Positions 17,448 to 26,251 of a DNA stretch of 34,661 bases are shown one piece after another. A program made the translations under genes and the position numbers. Under the pieces are notes generated by a model. That model saw only the letters and a list, made by a program, of their open reading frames with translations. It was not told the DNA's origin and did not search any database. This DNA is from Verrucomicrobiota bacterium. Its GTDB lineage: Bacteria > Verrucomicrobiota > Kiritimatiellia > CAIKKV01 > CAITUY01. Position 1 is the stretch's first letter; each line of letters opens with the position of its first letter. Location: assembly GCA_011391785.1 (NCBI GenBank), contig JAABPW010000374.1:1-34661 (forward strand), read 5' to 3'.

Positions 17448-18598
17448 TGCGACTTGCAATCTTAACCACCCATCCCATCCAATACCAGGTGCCCTGGTTC
17501 CGGAAGTTGAGCCGGCAGCCCGGGATTGATTTGACGGTGTTTTTCTGCCTGATTCCGGATGCCCGGCAGCAGGGCGAGGGGTTCGGGGTAGAGTTCAAAT
17601 GGGATGTCCCCTTGTTGGAGGGGTATTCCTACCGGGTTTTGCGGAATGTGGCCAGGCATCCTTCAGTGACGGCCTTCGGGGGGTGTGATACCCCTGAGAT
17701 CGCGCGAGTCATCAGGGATGAGGAATTTGATGCCGTTCTGGTCAACGGTTGGGTCGTGAAGAGTTGCCTTCAGGTTTTGTGGGCCTGCAGGCGGCAGGGA
17801 GTTCCCTGTCTGGTCCGGGGTGAATCCAATGCTCTCCGTCCCCGGGCCTGGAACAAGCGGTTGCTCCATCGCCTGCTGCTCAAGCAGTATTCCGCCTGTC
17901 TTGCCATCGGAAAGGCGAACCGGGATTTCTATCTTCAGAATGGGGTGGCAGCGTCCCGGATCTTTATGACGCCCTATGGGGTGGACAATGCGTGGTTTGC
18001 CTCCCATGCCGCCCAGATGAGGGAACATCGCCGGGAAATCCGCCAAAAGTGGGGAATCGCCCCGGATGAGTTTGTGTTCCTGTTCAGCGGAAAACTGATT
18101 CCCAAGAAGCGCCCGCTGGATATTATCCGGGCCATGGCTGGGATTCGGCAAGTTCCTTGCCGTTTGCTGATAGCAGGGGACGGTGAGTTGATGGCGGAGT
18201 GTGAACGGCTAGCCGCCGAGCTTCAGGTCCCCGTGACCTTTGCCGGGTTTCTTAATCAACAGGACATTCCGCGCGCCTATGTGGCGGCGGATTGTCTGGT
18301 GTTGCCATCGGATAACGGAGAGACTTGGGGGCTTGTGGTCAACGAGGCCATGGCATCGGGTCTGCCCGCCATCGTGAGTGATCAGGTGGGGTGCCATCCC
18401 GATCTCGTGGTTCCGGGAAAGACGGGTCTGGTATTCCCCTGCGGGGATGTGCCGGCATTGGGCCGATGTCTGGCGGAGATGGCCTCGAATCCACTCCGAT
18501 GCCGTGAGATGGGGGAAGGGGCCCGGGAACAGGTCTGTGGACATTCCGATGATGCCGTGGTGGCGGGAGTCCTGAAGGCACTGGAGGCTGTTACATGA
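17447..18598 (+). CDS. Family 4 glycosyltransferase
   Basis: 'MRLAILTTHPIQYQVPWFRKLSRQPGIDLTVFF', 'FLFSGKLIPKKRPLDIIRAMA', 'DCLVLPSDNGETWGLVVNEAMASGLPAIVSDQVGCHPDLV'. Confidence 0.95.
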   Translation: MRLAILTTHPIQYQVPWFRKLSRQPGIDLTVFFCLIPDARQQGEGFGVEFKWDVPLLEGYSYRVLRNVARHPSVTAFGGCDTPEIARVIRDEEFDAVLVNGWVVKSCLQVLWACRRQGVPCLVRGESNALRPRAWNKRLLHRLLLKQYSACLAIGKANRDFYLQNGVAASRIFMTPYGVDNAWFASHAAQMREHRREIRQKWGIAPDEFVFLFSGKLIPKKRPLDIIRAMAGIRQVPCRLLIAGDGELMAECERLAAELQVPVTFAGFLNQQDIPRAYVAADCLVLPSDNGETWGLVVNEAMASGLPAIVSDQVGCHPDLVVPGKTGLVFPCGDVPALGRCLAEMASNPLRCREMGEGAREQVCGHSDDAVVAGVLKALEAVT

Positions 18599-19956
18599 TG
18601 CTCTTCCTGTTAGCCGTCCTGATCATGGTGGCAACCTGCCTGGCCACCGTCCGCTGGCGCTGGGGCTTGTACGGCTTGATCCTGGTGGCGCTGGTGCAGG
18701 ATCCGATTCGTAAGCTGATTCCCGGCACGCCCGGTTATCTGGTGCTCGCCACCCTGCCGGTCTGGGGCGGGATCATGGTGGGGGCGATCCGAAGTGGCGA
18801 TTTATCGTGGAGTCGATTCAGGCGCGAATATCCGGCGTTAACGACTGTATTATTCGTTTATCTTCTGACCCTGATTATGCCGGCAATCATGTCAGCGACC
18901 TATTCGGCAGGGTCCTGGCAACTGACCTTGTTGGGCGCTTATACGCAATTCGCCGTTATCGGCGGATTGATCATGGGGGCTCACTTTCCGCTTTACCAAC
19001 GGGATTTGGAGCGGTTGATGGCATGGTACTGCATTCTGGCGGGGATCATCATGATCGGGGCGCCGATGGAGCGGATGGGGATCGGTACGGCGAGCGGGTT
19101 AACCGGCACTTCCTCTATGGGGGCGTACTGGGTGACTTACCGGACCGGGGCGGCCTTGAACATGATTTCGGGCTTCTTTCGCAGCCCGGATGTCATGGGG
19201 TGGCATGCTGCAAGCATGATCATGTTTGGGGCTGTCCTGGCGGTCCGAAACAAGGGGTGGCGGCGGATCGGCTGGGCGATCCTGGTGGGCTGGGGCGGGG
19301 TGGCGCTGATGTTCTGCGCCCGTCGCAAGATGGTTGCCATGATGATTCCCTATGCCGTTGTCATGGCTGTGTTGTTCATGGTTTTCAACAAGGTTCGCAA
19401 CCTCATGCCCATCATCCTGTGCGGCGGTGTGGCGGTGGCGGTGTGGTTCTATGCCTACCAGGGAGTCGGGAGCGACGATGAGGTTGAGAAATTCTACAGT
19501 ACGACACTGGAAGAAAGCGGTGATCGTTTGGTAGAGCATGGGGTGGATTCCGTTGTTGAAACGATCCGGCAGGCTGGATTCTGGGGATACGGGCTGGGGA
19601 TGGCCGCGCAGGGAACGCATCACATCAAGTGCAAGCGCCCGAGAATCTGGCAGGAGAGCGGACCCAGTATGTTGGCGGCGGAACTCGGGGTGCTGGGGTT
19701 GCTCGCGTTTTTGGCTGTGGTGGTGGCGCTGTTCAGGGCGGTTTGGATGGCGGTGCGAAATGCGGCTCAATCCTCGCTCCATGCGGTCTTCTTCGGCCTA
19801 ACCGCCATGATCATGGCTAACGGTGTCGCGGCGATCGTCTCTGCCCAGGTATTCGGCGATCCATTCATCGGGGTTTTCCTCCCCTTTGTGGTAGGCTTGG
19901 TGTTATCGGGGGGGCGGTTGAATGCGGAGTCTGAATCGGGTGCGCAACCTGTTTAG
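18595..19956 (+). CDS. Second O-antigen polymerase/ligase-like polytopic membrane protein
   Basis: About 10 hydrophobic segments; 'RWRWGLYGLILVALVQDPIRKLIPGTPGYLVLATLPVW', 'FWGYGLGMAAQGTHHIKCKRPRIWQESGPSMLAAELGVLGLLAFLAVVVALF' in the position of the Wzy_C periplasmic loop. Confidence 0.65.
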   Translation: MMLFLLAVLIMVATCLATVRWRWGLYGLILVALVQDPIRKLIPGTPGYLVLATLPVWGGIMVGAIRSGDLSWSRFRREYPALTTVLFVYLLTLIMPAIMSATYSAGSWQLTLLGAYTQFAVIGGLIMGAHFPLYQRDLERLMAWYCILAGIIMIGAPMERMGIGTASGLTGTSSMGAYWVTYRTGAALNMISGFFRSPDVMGWHAASMIMFGAVLAVRNKGWRRIGWAILVGWGGVALMFCARRKMVAMMIPYAVVMAVLFMVFNKVRNLMPIILCGGVAVAVWFYAYQGVGSDDEVEKFYSTTLEESGDRLVEHGVDSVVETIRQAGFWGYGLGMAAQGTHHIKCKRPRIWQESGPSMLAAELGVLGLLAFLAVVVALFRAVWMAVRNAAQSSLHAVFFGLTAMIMANGVAAIVSAQVFGDPFIGVFLPFVVGLVLSGGRLNAESESGAQPV

Positions 19957-19967
19957 CATTGGGGATT

Positions 19968-21062
19968 ATGAACGGGAAGAGGACCATTCTAGTGGATACG
20001 GCGCCACGCGGGCAGCGGGGCAGCATGACGCGGTATGCGGACCTGGTTCAGGCGGCGCTTGCGGGCGAATCGGTTGAGCGGGTCAGGATTGCGCTTCCTG
20101 CCCGGATCAGCGATTTATTCGGGCCACGGCTGGGAACCTGGGTTCAACATGGTTGGCGCCTTTCGGCCGGACGTGCCTGGCTGGCAACAAAGCAGGCTGA
20201 CCTTGTCCATATCCTGGATGGGAGTTTTGCTTATCTCGCCGAGGGGCTAGATCCCGAGCGGTGCGTGGTGACCTGCCACGATCTCATTCCCCGCTTGCAG
20301 CTTGAAGGATGGATTCCCGGCAAGCCGGGCCAGGCTGCGATCAAGATCATGAACCGGAGCCTCCGGGTGCTGGCTAGAGTCCACCATGTTGTGGCTGTCA
20401 GCGAAAATACCCGGCAGGATGCGATCCGGCTGGCAGGGGTGGATCCAGCGCGTATATCCGTGGTGCCGAACGTCCTCGCGCCGGATTGGCTGAAAGGACA
20501 GGGTGAAGGCGTGCCGACGACTCCTCCAGTTATTCTGCACATTGGAAATAGCGCTTCCTATAAGAACCGGGCTGGGGTAGTCCGTGTCTTCAGTCAGGTT
20601 CGGAAGACCACACCGGCGCGTCTTGTCATGATAGGGCCACGTGATGCGGTCTTGGAGCAGGTGGCGGCAGGGTGTGGTGTGGCACAGGACATTGAGTGGC
20701 GGGAAACGGTTTCGGAAGATCAGTTGAAAGCGCTCTATCGTTCGGCATCGCTGTTCTTGTTTCCCAGCTTGTACGAGGGGTTCGGTTGGCCGGTCCTTGA
20801 GGCGATGGCCTGTGGGTGTCCCGTGGTGTGCAGTACGGCCGCTTCGCTCCCGGAAGTGGCGGGAGGGGCCGCCCTTATGGCACCGGCGGATGACGAGCCG
20901 GGGCTTGCCATGCAGTGTGTCGCGGTGCTAACGAAGCCGGAGGTGAGCGCGCATTGCCGACAGGCGGGTTTGCGCCATGCCGCCGGTTTCACTGTGGCTC
21001 GCCTGGCAGAAGACTTGCGAAAGGTGTATGGGAAAAACGAAAAGCTGAAAGCAGAAAGCTGA
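19968..21062 (+). CDS. Family 4 glycosyltransferase
   Basis: 'VDPARISVVPNVLAP', 'ILHIGNSASYKNRAGVVRVFSQV', 'SLFLFPSLYEGFGWPVLEAMACGCPVVCSTAASLPEVAGGAALMAPADD'. ATG 19968 preferred over TTG 19959. Confidence 0.95.
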   Translation: MNGKRTILVDTAPRGQRGSMTRYADLVQAALAGESVERVRIALPARISDLFGPRLGTWVQHGWRLSAGRAWLATKQADLVHILDGSFAYLAEGLDPERCVVTCHDLIPRLQLEGWIPGKPGQAAIKIMNRSLRVLARVHHVVAVSENTRQDAIRLAGVDPARISVVPNVLAPDWLKGQGEGVPTTPPVILHIGNSASYKNRAGVVRVFSQVRKTTPARLVMIGPRDAVLEQVAAGCGVAQDIEWRETVSEDQLKALYRSASLFLFPSLYEGFGWPVLEAMACGCPVVCSTAASLPEVAGGAALMAPADDEPGLAMQCVAVLTKPEVSAHCRQAGLRHAAGFTVARLAEDLRKVYGKNEKLKAES

Positions 21063-21072
21063 AATTGAAAAG
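21039..21072 (-). repeat. Imperfect heptanucleotide tract (+ strand GAAAAGC TGAAAGC AGAAAGC TGAAATT GAAAAGA), overlaps the GT4 stop codon
   Basis: Period-7 reading directly from sequence; the reverse complement contains GCTTTCA units, the same family as 22831-22865. Confidence 0.85.
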
Positions 21073-21084
21073 AAGGGGAATTCT

Positions 21085-22221
21085 GTGAAGGTTTTGGTCA
21101 ATGCTCTCTCGGTCACAAATCAGAGCGGGCGGCATTTGCTGGCCGGGCATCTGTCGCGGATTGCCCGGTGGACAGCGGATCGGAATTCCTTTGTGATCCT
21201 GTTCCATTCAGGAAATCGGGATCTGGTCCAGGACTGGGGGCCAAATGTGGAATGGCGCGAGTGCCCGGCCCGGACTTCCCGGTGGATCCTTCGTGCCATC
21301 TGGGAGCGGATGAATTTGTCACGCGTGATCGGCGATTCCGGCGCTGATGCCTATTTTACCCCTTCGGGTGCGGCTTCGTTCGTCGTGATCCCCCAGATTG
21401 TGTTGTGTCCGAATCCCTGGTGCCTGGTCCCCGAGGTGGGCAGGCGGGGACTGGACCGGATCAAGGCGGCCTTACAGCGGATGGCCTATCGGCGTGCAGT
21501 GCGAACGGCGGCGGTGATGGTCTACACATCCGGTTTTATGCAGCGCGCCTATGAGGCCAATGCCGGTCAGTCGGCCCGCCAGTCTTTCGTTGTGCCGTTG
21601 GGGGTTGGTGACCAGTTTCTGGACCAGGCAAAGCCTGTCCTCGGACTGCAGGAGCGGGATCCGCTGGGGATTGTCAGCGTGTCGGTCATGGCGCCCCACA
21701 AGCGTGTCGAGGTTCTGGTTGAAGCGGTCTCAATTTTGCATCGCGACTTCGGGCTTCCTGCGCGGCTTGAACTAGTTGGCCCCTGGCCGGATGAAGCCTA
21801 CAGGCGGCGTGTGGAGGAACAGGTTTCGACCCTGATGTTGACTGCGTTTGTCACCCTGACGGGAACGGTGCCTGAGGAGGAATTGGTGGGTAGTTATTCC
21901 CGGGCCCGGGTCTTCAGTCTCATGAGCTGCTGCGAGTCGTTCGGATTTCCCGCGCTTGAGGCTCAATCCTGCGGGACCCCGGTGGTCTGTGCCGACAACA
22001 CTTCCATGCCCGAGATCAACGGGGCAGGGGGACTTTACCCCCCCGTTGACGATGTCTGCAAAGCGGCGGAAGCCTTGCGGTTGCTGCTGACGGATGACGA
22101 GGCCTGGGCGGACTATTCCAGAAAAGCCCTGTTGAATGCCCGGCGGTATCGTTGGGATGATTGCTCGCGCAAACTGCTGGCGGCTTTCAATGGTTTGCCA
22201 TCTGGACAAGAGAGATCGTGA
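21085..22221 (+). CDS. Family 4 glycosyltransferase
   Basis: GTG start after AAGGGG; 'GIVSVSVMAPHKRVEVLVEAVSILHRDFGL', 'RARVFSLMSCCESFGFPALEAQSCGTPVVCADNTSMPEINGAGGLYPPVDD'. Confidence 0.93.
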   Translation: MKVLVNALSVTNQSGRHLLAGHLSRIARWTADRNSFVILFHSGNRDLVQDWGPNVEWRECPARTSRWILRAIWERMNLSRVIGDSGADAYFTPSGAASFVVIPQIVLCPNPWCLVPEVGRRGLDRIKAALQRMAYRRAVRTAAVMVYTSGFMQRAYEANAGQSARQSFVVPLGVGDQFLDQAKPVLGLQERDPLGIVSVSVMAPHKRVEVLVEAVSILHRDFGLPARLELVGPWPDEAYRRRVEEQVSTLMLTAFVTLTGTVPEEELVGSYSRARVFSLMSCCESFGFPALEAQSCGTPVVCADNTSMPEINGAGGLYPPVDDVCKAAEALRLLLTDDEAWADYSRKALLNARRYRWDDCSRKLLAAFNGLPSGQERS

Positions 22222-22272
22222 CGGGTATCGCCCGCTTGAAGTATTGAAGAAAGAACGGCATAATACCAAATC

Positions 22273-22824
22273 ATGATGCAAGCTGACATCGAACGGAACC
22301 GGGCGGGGGTGCGGTATTCCCGTGGGGAGATGTTGCGCCGTGTGGCTTGGGGGATCGGCGCGATCCTCTTCCGAATGAGTTTCAGGACGATGTTCGGCTG
22401 GCGACGGTTTCTGCTCCGGTTGCATGGCGCCAGGATCGGGCGGCAGGTGAATGTGTATCGTACGGCCCAGATCGAGCAGCCCTGGAACCTTGCCATTGGC
22501 GACTGGTCGGCGGTGGGCGATGAAGCCCGGATCTACAGCCTGGGCCCCGTTTCGATCGGGCAGCGGGTCACGATTTCCCAGTATGCGCACCTGTGTGCCG
22601 GAACCCATGACTATACTGACCCGGCGTTGCCCCTGGTTCGCGCGCCGGTCATGGTGGGTGACGATGCCTGGGTTTGCGCGGATGCGTTTGTCGGGCCCGG
22701 CGTCACCGTCGGGGCGGGCGCGGTGGTTGGCGCCCGGGCGGTGGTCGTCCATGATGTCGACCCGTGGACGGTGGTGGGCGGCAATCCCGCTCGAATAATC
22801 AAAAAGCGCGAGATGAGGCATTAG
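22273..22824 (+). CDS. WcaF-like hexapeptide-repeat O-acetyltransferase
   Basis: 'RIGRQVNVYRTAQIEQPWNLAIGDWSAVGDEARIYSLGPVSIGQRVTISQYAHLCAGTHDYTDPALPLVRAPVMVGDDAWVCADAFVGPGVTVGAGAVVGARAVVVHDVDPWTVVGGNPARII'. Confidence 0.95.
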   Translation: MMQADIERNRAGVRYSRGEMLRRVAWGIGAILFRMSFRTMFGWRRFLLRLHGARIGRQVNVYRTAQIEQPWNLAIGDWSAVGDEARIYSLGPVSIGQRVTISQYAHLCAGTHDYTDPALPLVRAPVMVGDDAWVCADAFVGPGVTVGAGAVVGARAVVVHDVDPWTVVGGNPARIIKKREMRH

Positions 22825-22830
22825 TGTGAA

Positions 22831-22865
22831 TTTCAGCTTTCAGCTTCCAGTTTTCAGCTTTTTCC
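22831..22865 (+). repeat. Imperfect heptanucleotide tract TTTCAGC TTTCAGC TTCCAGT TTTCAGC TTTTTCC, intergenic
   Basis: Period-7 array filling the gap between the acetyltransferase and the next GT; opposite orientation to 21039-21072. Confidence 0.9.
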
Positions 22866-22866
22866 T

Positions 22867-23703
22867 ATGACCCTTCCCCTGTCAGTCGTGGTTTTGGCGC
22901 GCGATGAGGCTAAAAATCTGGCTCGTTGCCTTCCTTCCCTGTCCTTTGCCGAAGACATCGTCGTGGTGGATGACCGCAGTGCCGACCGCACGGCTGAGGT
23001 TGCTGTTGCCCATGGCGCCCGTGTGGTGCACCATGAGATGGTCTCCTTTGCCGATCAACGCAACTGGGCCATGCAGAACGCCGGATTGAAGCATTCCTGG
23101 GTGTTGCATCTTGACGCTGACGAAGTGGTTACTCCCGAACTGGCGCGCGAGTTGGCGGAGCGTCTGCCATCGGCGTCGGCTGGAACAGCGGGTTTCCAAC
23201 TGGCGCGCAAGACGATGCTTGGTGAGCGATGGCTCAGGTTCAGCGCCACCTACCCGGTCTATGTGCCGCGGCTGGTGCACCGGGAACGGGTGAGCTTCGA
23301 GGCCTTCGGGCATGGGGAGCGCGTGGCGCGGGCCGATGGCGCCTTCGAGTACCTGAAGAACCCCTGCCTGCATTATAATTTCTCCAAGGGATGGGCTGAC
23401 TGGTTTGAGCGGCATAACCGGTACTCCACCCATGAGGCTGAAAGAATTGTATCGGCGCAGGGGGTGCTGGGTATTGGCGAATGCCTGAGTTTTGATCCCG
23501 TGCAGAGGCGGGCGGCGCTCCGCCGCCTTTCTTATCGCCTTCCCTGCCGTGCCTTTTTTCGCTTTGGATACGTCTATTTCCTGAGACTGGGCTTTTTGGA
23601 TGGACGGGATGGCTGGACCTATGCGCGGCTTCAGGCCATTTATGAAACCATGATCACGCTGAAAATCCGCGAATTGCATAAGATGGCGAAGGATATTCTA
23701 TGA
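22867..23703 (+). CDS. Family 2 glycosyltransferase, WaaE/KdtX-like
   Basis: 'LSVVVLARDEAKNLARCLPSLSFAEDIVVVDDRSADRTAEVAVAHGARVVHHEMVSFADQRNWAMQNAGLKHSWVLHLDADEVVTPELARE', 'RFGYVYFLRLGFLDGRDGWTYARLQAIYE'. Confidence 0.93.
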   Translation: MTLPLSVVVLARDEAKNLARCLPSLSFAEDIVVVDDRSADRTAEVAVAHGARVVHHEMVSFADQRNWAMQNAGLKHSWVLHLDADEVVTPELARELAERLPSASAGTAGFQLARKTMLGERWLRFSATYPVYVPRLVHRERVSFEAFGHGERVARADGAFEYLKNPCLHYNFSKGWADWFERHNRYSTHEAERIVSAQGVLGIGECLSFDPVQRRAALRRLSYRLPCRAFFRFGYVYFLRLGFLDGRDGWTYARLQAIYETMITLKIRELHKMAKDIL

Positions 23704-25580
23704 CGTGGGACGAACTTCAGGTGTGGTGCAAGTACCCTGTGATCCTGCTGGTGGGGTTCGGGGTTACGATGGTTTTGACGGCGCTATGGCGCCGCCTTGC
23801 GCCAACCCTGGGTTTCATGGATATTCCCGGCACTCGTCGTCTTCACGCCCATCCCACACCCAGCGCTGGCGGATTGGCCATTTTTGGCGGGTTCCATGCG
23901 GCGTGTGCGGCCATCTACTTCGTGCCATGGCTGCCCTTTTCCGGCCAACTGTCGGTGCACTGGTGGTTTGATTTCTTCATCGTGTCCCTCTGCGTGGTAG
24001 TGGTGGGGCTGATTGACGACCGTTTCCGGCTCAAGCCCTGGACGAAACTCATGGGTCAAATCATCGTTGCCGGGATTGCCTATTACCTGGGGATGCAAAT
24101 CGGGAAGCTGTTCGGCGCCCCCTTGCCGGGAATCGTGGACTTCGTGCTGACGGTGGGCTGGTTTCTGGTGATGATGAACGCGTTCAACCTCATTGACGGG
24201 ATGGACGGGCTTGCGGCGGGATTGGGCATCATCGCGGCCATGGGGGTGGGGGTGTCGCTGGCGTTCCGACATCATCCAAACGACGTGATGGTCTGCATGG
24301 CGTTGGCAGGTGCCTGTGCGGGGTTTTTGCGGCACAACTTTTATCCTGCGAAAGTGTTCATGGGCGACACCGGCAGTATGCTCATCGGGTGTGCGATTGC
24401 CGCCCTGGCACTGGGATCAAGTTCCAAAGGGATGGCCATGGCAAGCGTTGGGGTCCCGATCCTGGCGGTGGGTGTCCCGATCCTGGATGCCGGCCTGGCC
24501 GTATGGCGCCGATCGGTGCGATCCTGGATGCAGGACACCGCATCGGCGGGAACGGTTAAGGACATTGCCACGGCCGATGCCGAGCATCTGCACCACCGTC
24601 TGTTGCGGCAGGGCTGGTCGCAACGGCAGGTCGCGGTGGGTCTTTACATGTTCGGCGGGATTCTGAGCGCGCTGGGCGTCGTGAGCTCGGTGTACCGGGA
24701 ATACGCGCTGGGTGTGATCATGGTGACGTTTCTCGTCGGCACCTATGTGGTGGTGCGACATTTGGCCTGGATCGAACTATGGGACAGCGGGGCGGCGGTA
24801 ATGCGGAGAGTCAAGCGGCGCGGGCCGAAAAACCGCGCCGTGCTCGTCTATCCACTGCTCGATCTCATGGCGATGTCCGTAACGCTGGTCCTGGCGTTCG
24901 GCCTGGTGGCAGGCGAAGCGGGAACGATCAAATCGCAGTGGGAAAGGGCTGCGCCCTGGGCGATTGGACTTCCGTTCCTGGCGCTGATAGCGAGCCGGTC
25001 CTACGGCCGGGTATGGAGTATGGCGCGGGTTTCGGAATATGCGTTGACCGGGCTGGCGGTTATTGCCGGTATCCTGCTCTGGATGGCCGGATCGGTCACG
25101 TTTTATGGGCACGGCAGGACTTTGATGGAAGTAGCGTTTCTCTACATGGGATTGGCGGTTCCCTTGGTTGTCGGTATGCGTGCCTTTGTGCGGGTGGTTC
25201 AGGACATGATGGCCTGGAAGTCACGTTTTTCCGCCGGCAAACAGCAGGGCAGGCGGGTGCTTCTTGTCGGGGTGGGGGCTGACTGCCTCCTGTTTCTCAA
25301 GGAGGTCAGCCTCTTGTATGACGATACCCACAGGATCATTGTCGTGGGAATGGTGGATGAGGATGCGGCGTTGTGGGGGCGCTGGGTGCATGGCTACCGC
25401 GTTCTCGGGGGACTCGAGTCCCTGGATGCCATCCTGAAATCGACGGCAGCCGATGAACTTGTTGTCTTCGGCAAAGTCGAGCATTCCCTGATCGCCAGGA
25501 TTATGGACGTTGCACGCCCCCGTGGCCTTGTGGTCCGACAGTGGACCACGTCCTTCAGGACTTTATCCGAATCCAATTAG
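23700..25580 (+). CDS. WecA/MraY-type polyprenyl-phosphate glycosyl-1-phosphate transferase fused to a CapD/WbpM-type N-terminal membrane + CoA_binding_3-like region
   Basis: PNPT motifs 'VVGLIDDRFRLKPWTKLMGQ', 'NAFNLIDGMDGLAAGL', 'FMGDTGSMLIGC', 'DAEHLHHRLLRQGWSQRQ'; C-terminal part (from about 24800) has four hydrophobic segments with 'SRSYGRVWSMARVSEY' and then Rossmann-like 'RRVLLVGVGADCLLFLKEVSLLYDDTHRIIVVGMVDEDAALWGRWVHGYRVLGGLESLDAILKSTAADELVVFG'. Confidence 0.85.
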   Translation: MTWDELQVWCKYPVILLVGFGVTMVLTALWRRLAPTLGFMDIPGTRRLHAHPTPSAGGLAIFGGFHAACAAIYFVPWLPFSGQLSVHWWFDFFIVSLCVVVVGLIDDRFRLKPWTKLMGQIIVAGIAYYLGMQIGKLFGAPLPGIVDFVLTVGWFLVMMNAFNLIDGMDGLAAGLGIIAAMGVGVSLAFRHHPNDVMVCMALAGACAGFLRHNFYPAKVFMGDTGSMLIGCAIAALALGSSSKGMAMASVGVPILAVGVPILDAGLAVWRRSVRSWMQDTASAGTVKDIATADAEHLHHRLLRQGWSQRQVAVGLYMFGGILSALGVVSSVYREYALGVIMVTFLVGTYVVVRHLAWIELWDSGAAVMRRVKRRGPKNRAVLVYPLLDLMAMSVTLVLAFGLVAGEAGTIKSQWERAAPWAIGLPFLALIASRSYGRVWSMARVSEYALTGLAVIAGILLWMAGSVTFYGHGRTLMEVAFLYMGLAVPLVVGMRAFVRVVQDMMAWKSRFSAGKQQGRRVLLVGVGADCLLFLKEVSLLYDDTHRIIVVGMVDEDAALWGRWVHGYRVLGGLESLDAILKSTAADELVVFGKVEHSLIARIMDVARPRGLVVRQWTTSFRTLSESN

Positions 25581-25590
25581 GGCGATGTCG

Positions 25591-25977
25591 TCAGGCTAAT
25601 AAAATCTGCGGGCTGTAGCTGGCGACGAGGCGATCGTGGGTGACCAGGCGCATGGGCTCGGCCAATGCCTGGGCCACAAGGAGGCGATCAAACGGATCGG
25701 TATGCAGGGGAGGCAGTGACTCGACCATGGCGGTATGGCTGGCGGAAATCCCCAATTCCTCGTATCCGGCCTCATGGAAATAGCGAATCGCTTCAGTTGC
25801 AGAGATGGGCATTCCGGAACGTTGAAGCGTGCGTTTGATTGCAATTTCCCATACTGATGCAGCGCTGAAAAATACATCATTATTCTTGTCCAGCAGCAGG
25901 TCGCGTACCGTGGCGGACAGTCGAGGATCATCGGTAAGTGCCCAGAGCAGGATGTGTGTGTCAAGGAGCAGTCGCAT
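25591..25977 (-). CDS. VapC-like PIN-domain toxin
   Basis: 'MRLLLDTHILLWALTDDPRLS...FFSAASVWEIAIKRTLQR...LPPLHTDPFDRLLVAQALAEPMRLVTHD' with typical PIN acidic residues. Internal Met (25977) preferred over ORF track start 26073 because it just overlaps the antitoxin end. Confidence 0.93.
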   Translation of the reverse strand: MRLLLDTHILLWALTDDPRLSATVRDLLLDKNNDVFFSAASVWEIAIKRTLQRSGMPISATEAIRYFHEAGYEELGISASHTAMVESLPPLHTDPFDRLLVAQALAEPMRLVTHDRLVASYSPQILLA

Positions 25978-26227
25978 AAGGTGTATTCCCTTCAGCGGCA
26001 AATAGTTTGGCGATTTCAGGGTTGGCTGTGTCAAGGTCATCCGGAACGAGGAACTGTCCCTTGGCAAGTCCAATGCGGCAGGATGTTTCGTTGGGCTTTA
26101 TCGCCATAACCCTTACCATGGGTTTCCCGTGCCGGGAAATAATTACCTCCTGCTCGGCGCCACTGGCGAGATCCTCAACAATTCTTGAAAGATGCGTTTT
26201 AGCTGAAAATAAGCTGACAATATGCAT
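25961..26227 (-). CDS. Phd/YefM-family antitoxin
   Basis: 'MHIVSLFSAKTHLSRIVEDLASGAEQEVIISRHGKPMVRVMAI' (Phd fold signature); AAGGGG upstream of ATG; overlaps the VapC-like gene by 17 nt. Confidence 0.92.
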   Translation of the reverse strand: MHIVSLFSAKTHLSRIVEDLASGAEQEVIISRHGKPMVRVMAIKPNETSCRIGLAKGQFLVPDDLDTANPEIAKLFAAEGNTPYATAP

Positions 26228-26251
26228 GATTAAACCCCTTTTGACTAAACC

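Noticed and set aside
18807-19481. 224-aa plus-strand alternate-frame ORF
   Set aside because: Out-of-frame reading of the second Wzy-like gene; the in-frame protein has coherent TM helices.
21772-22821. 349-aa minus-strand ORF
   Set aside because: Antisense to a GT4 and the WcaF-like gene; low-complexity R/P/H composition.
23511-23527. Perfect hairpin GGCGGCG-CTC-CGCCGCC followed by TTTC, looks like an intrinsic terminator or REP element
   Set aside because: Lies inside the WaaE-like CDS where the encoded residues (RRAALRRLSYRLPCRA) fit the family; likely codon-composition chance, and no real U-tract follows.
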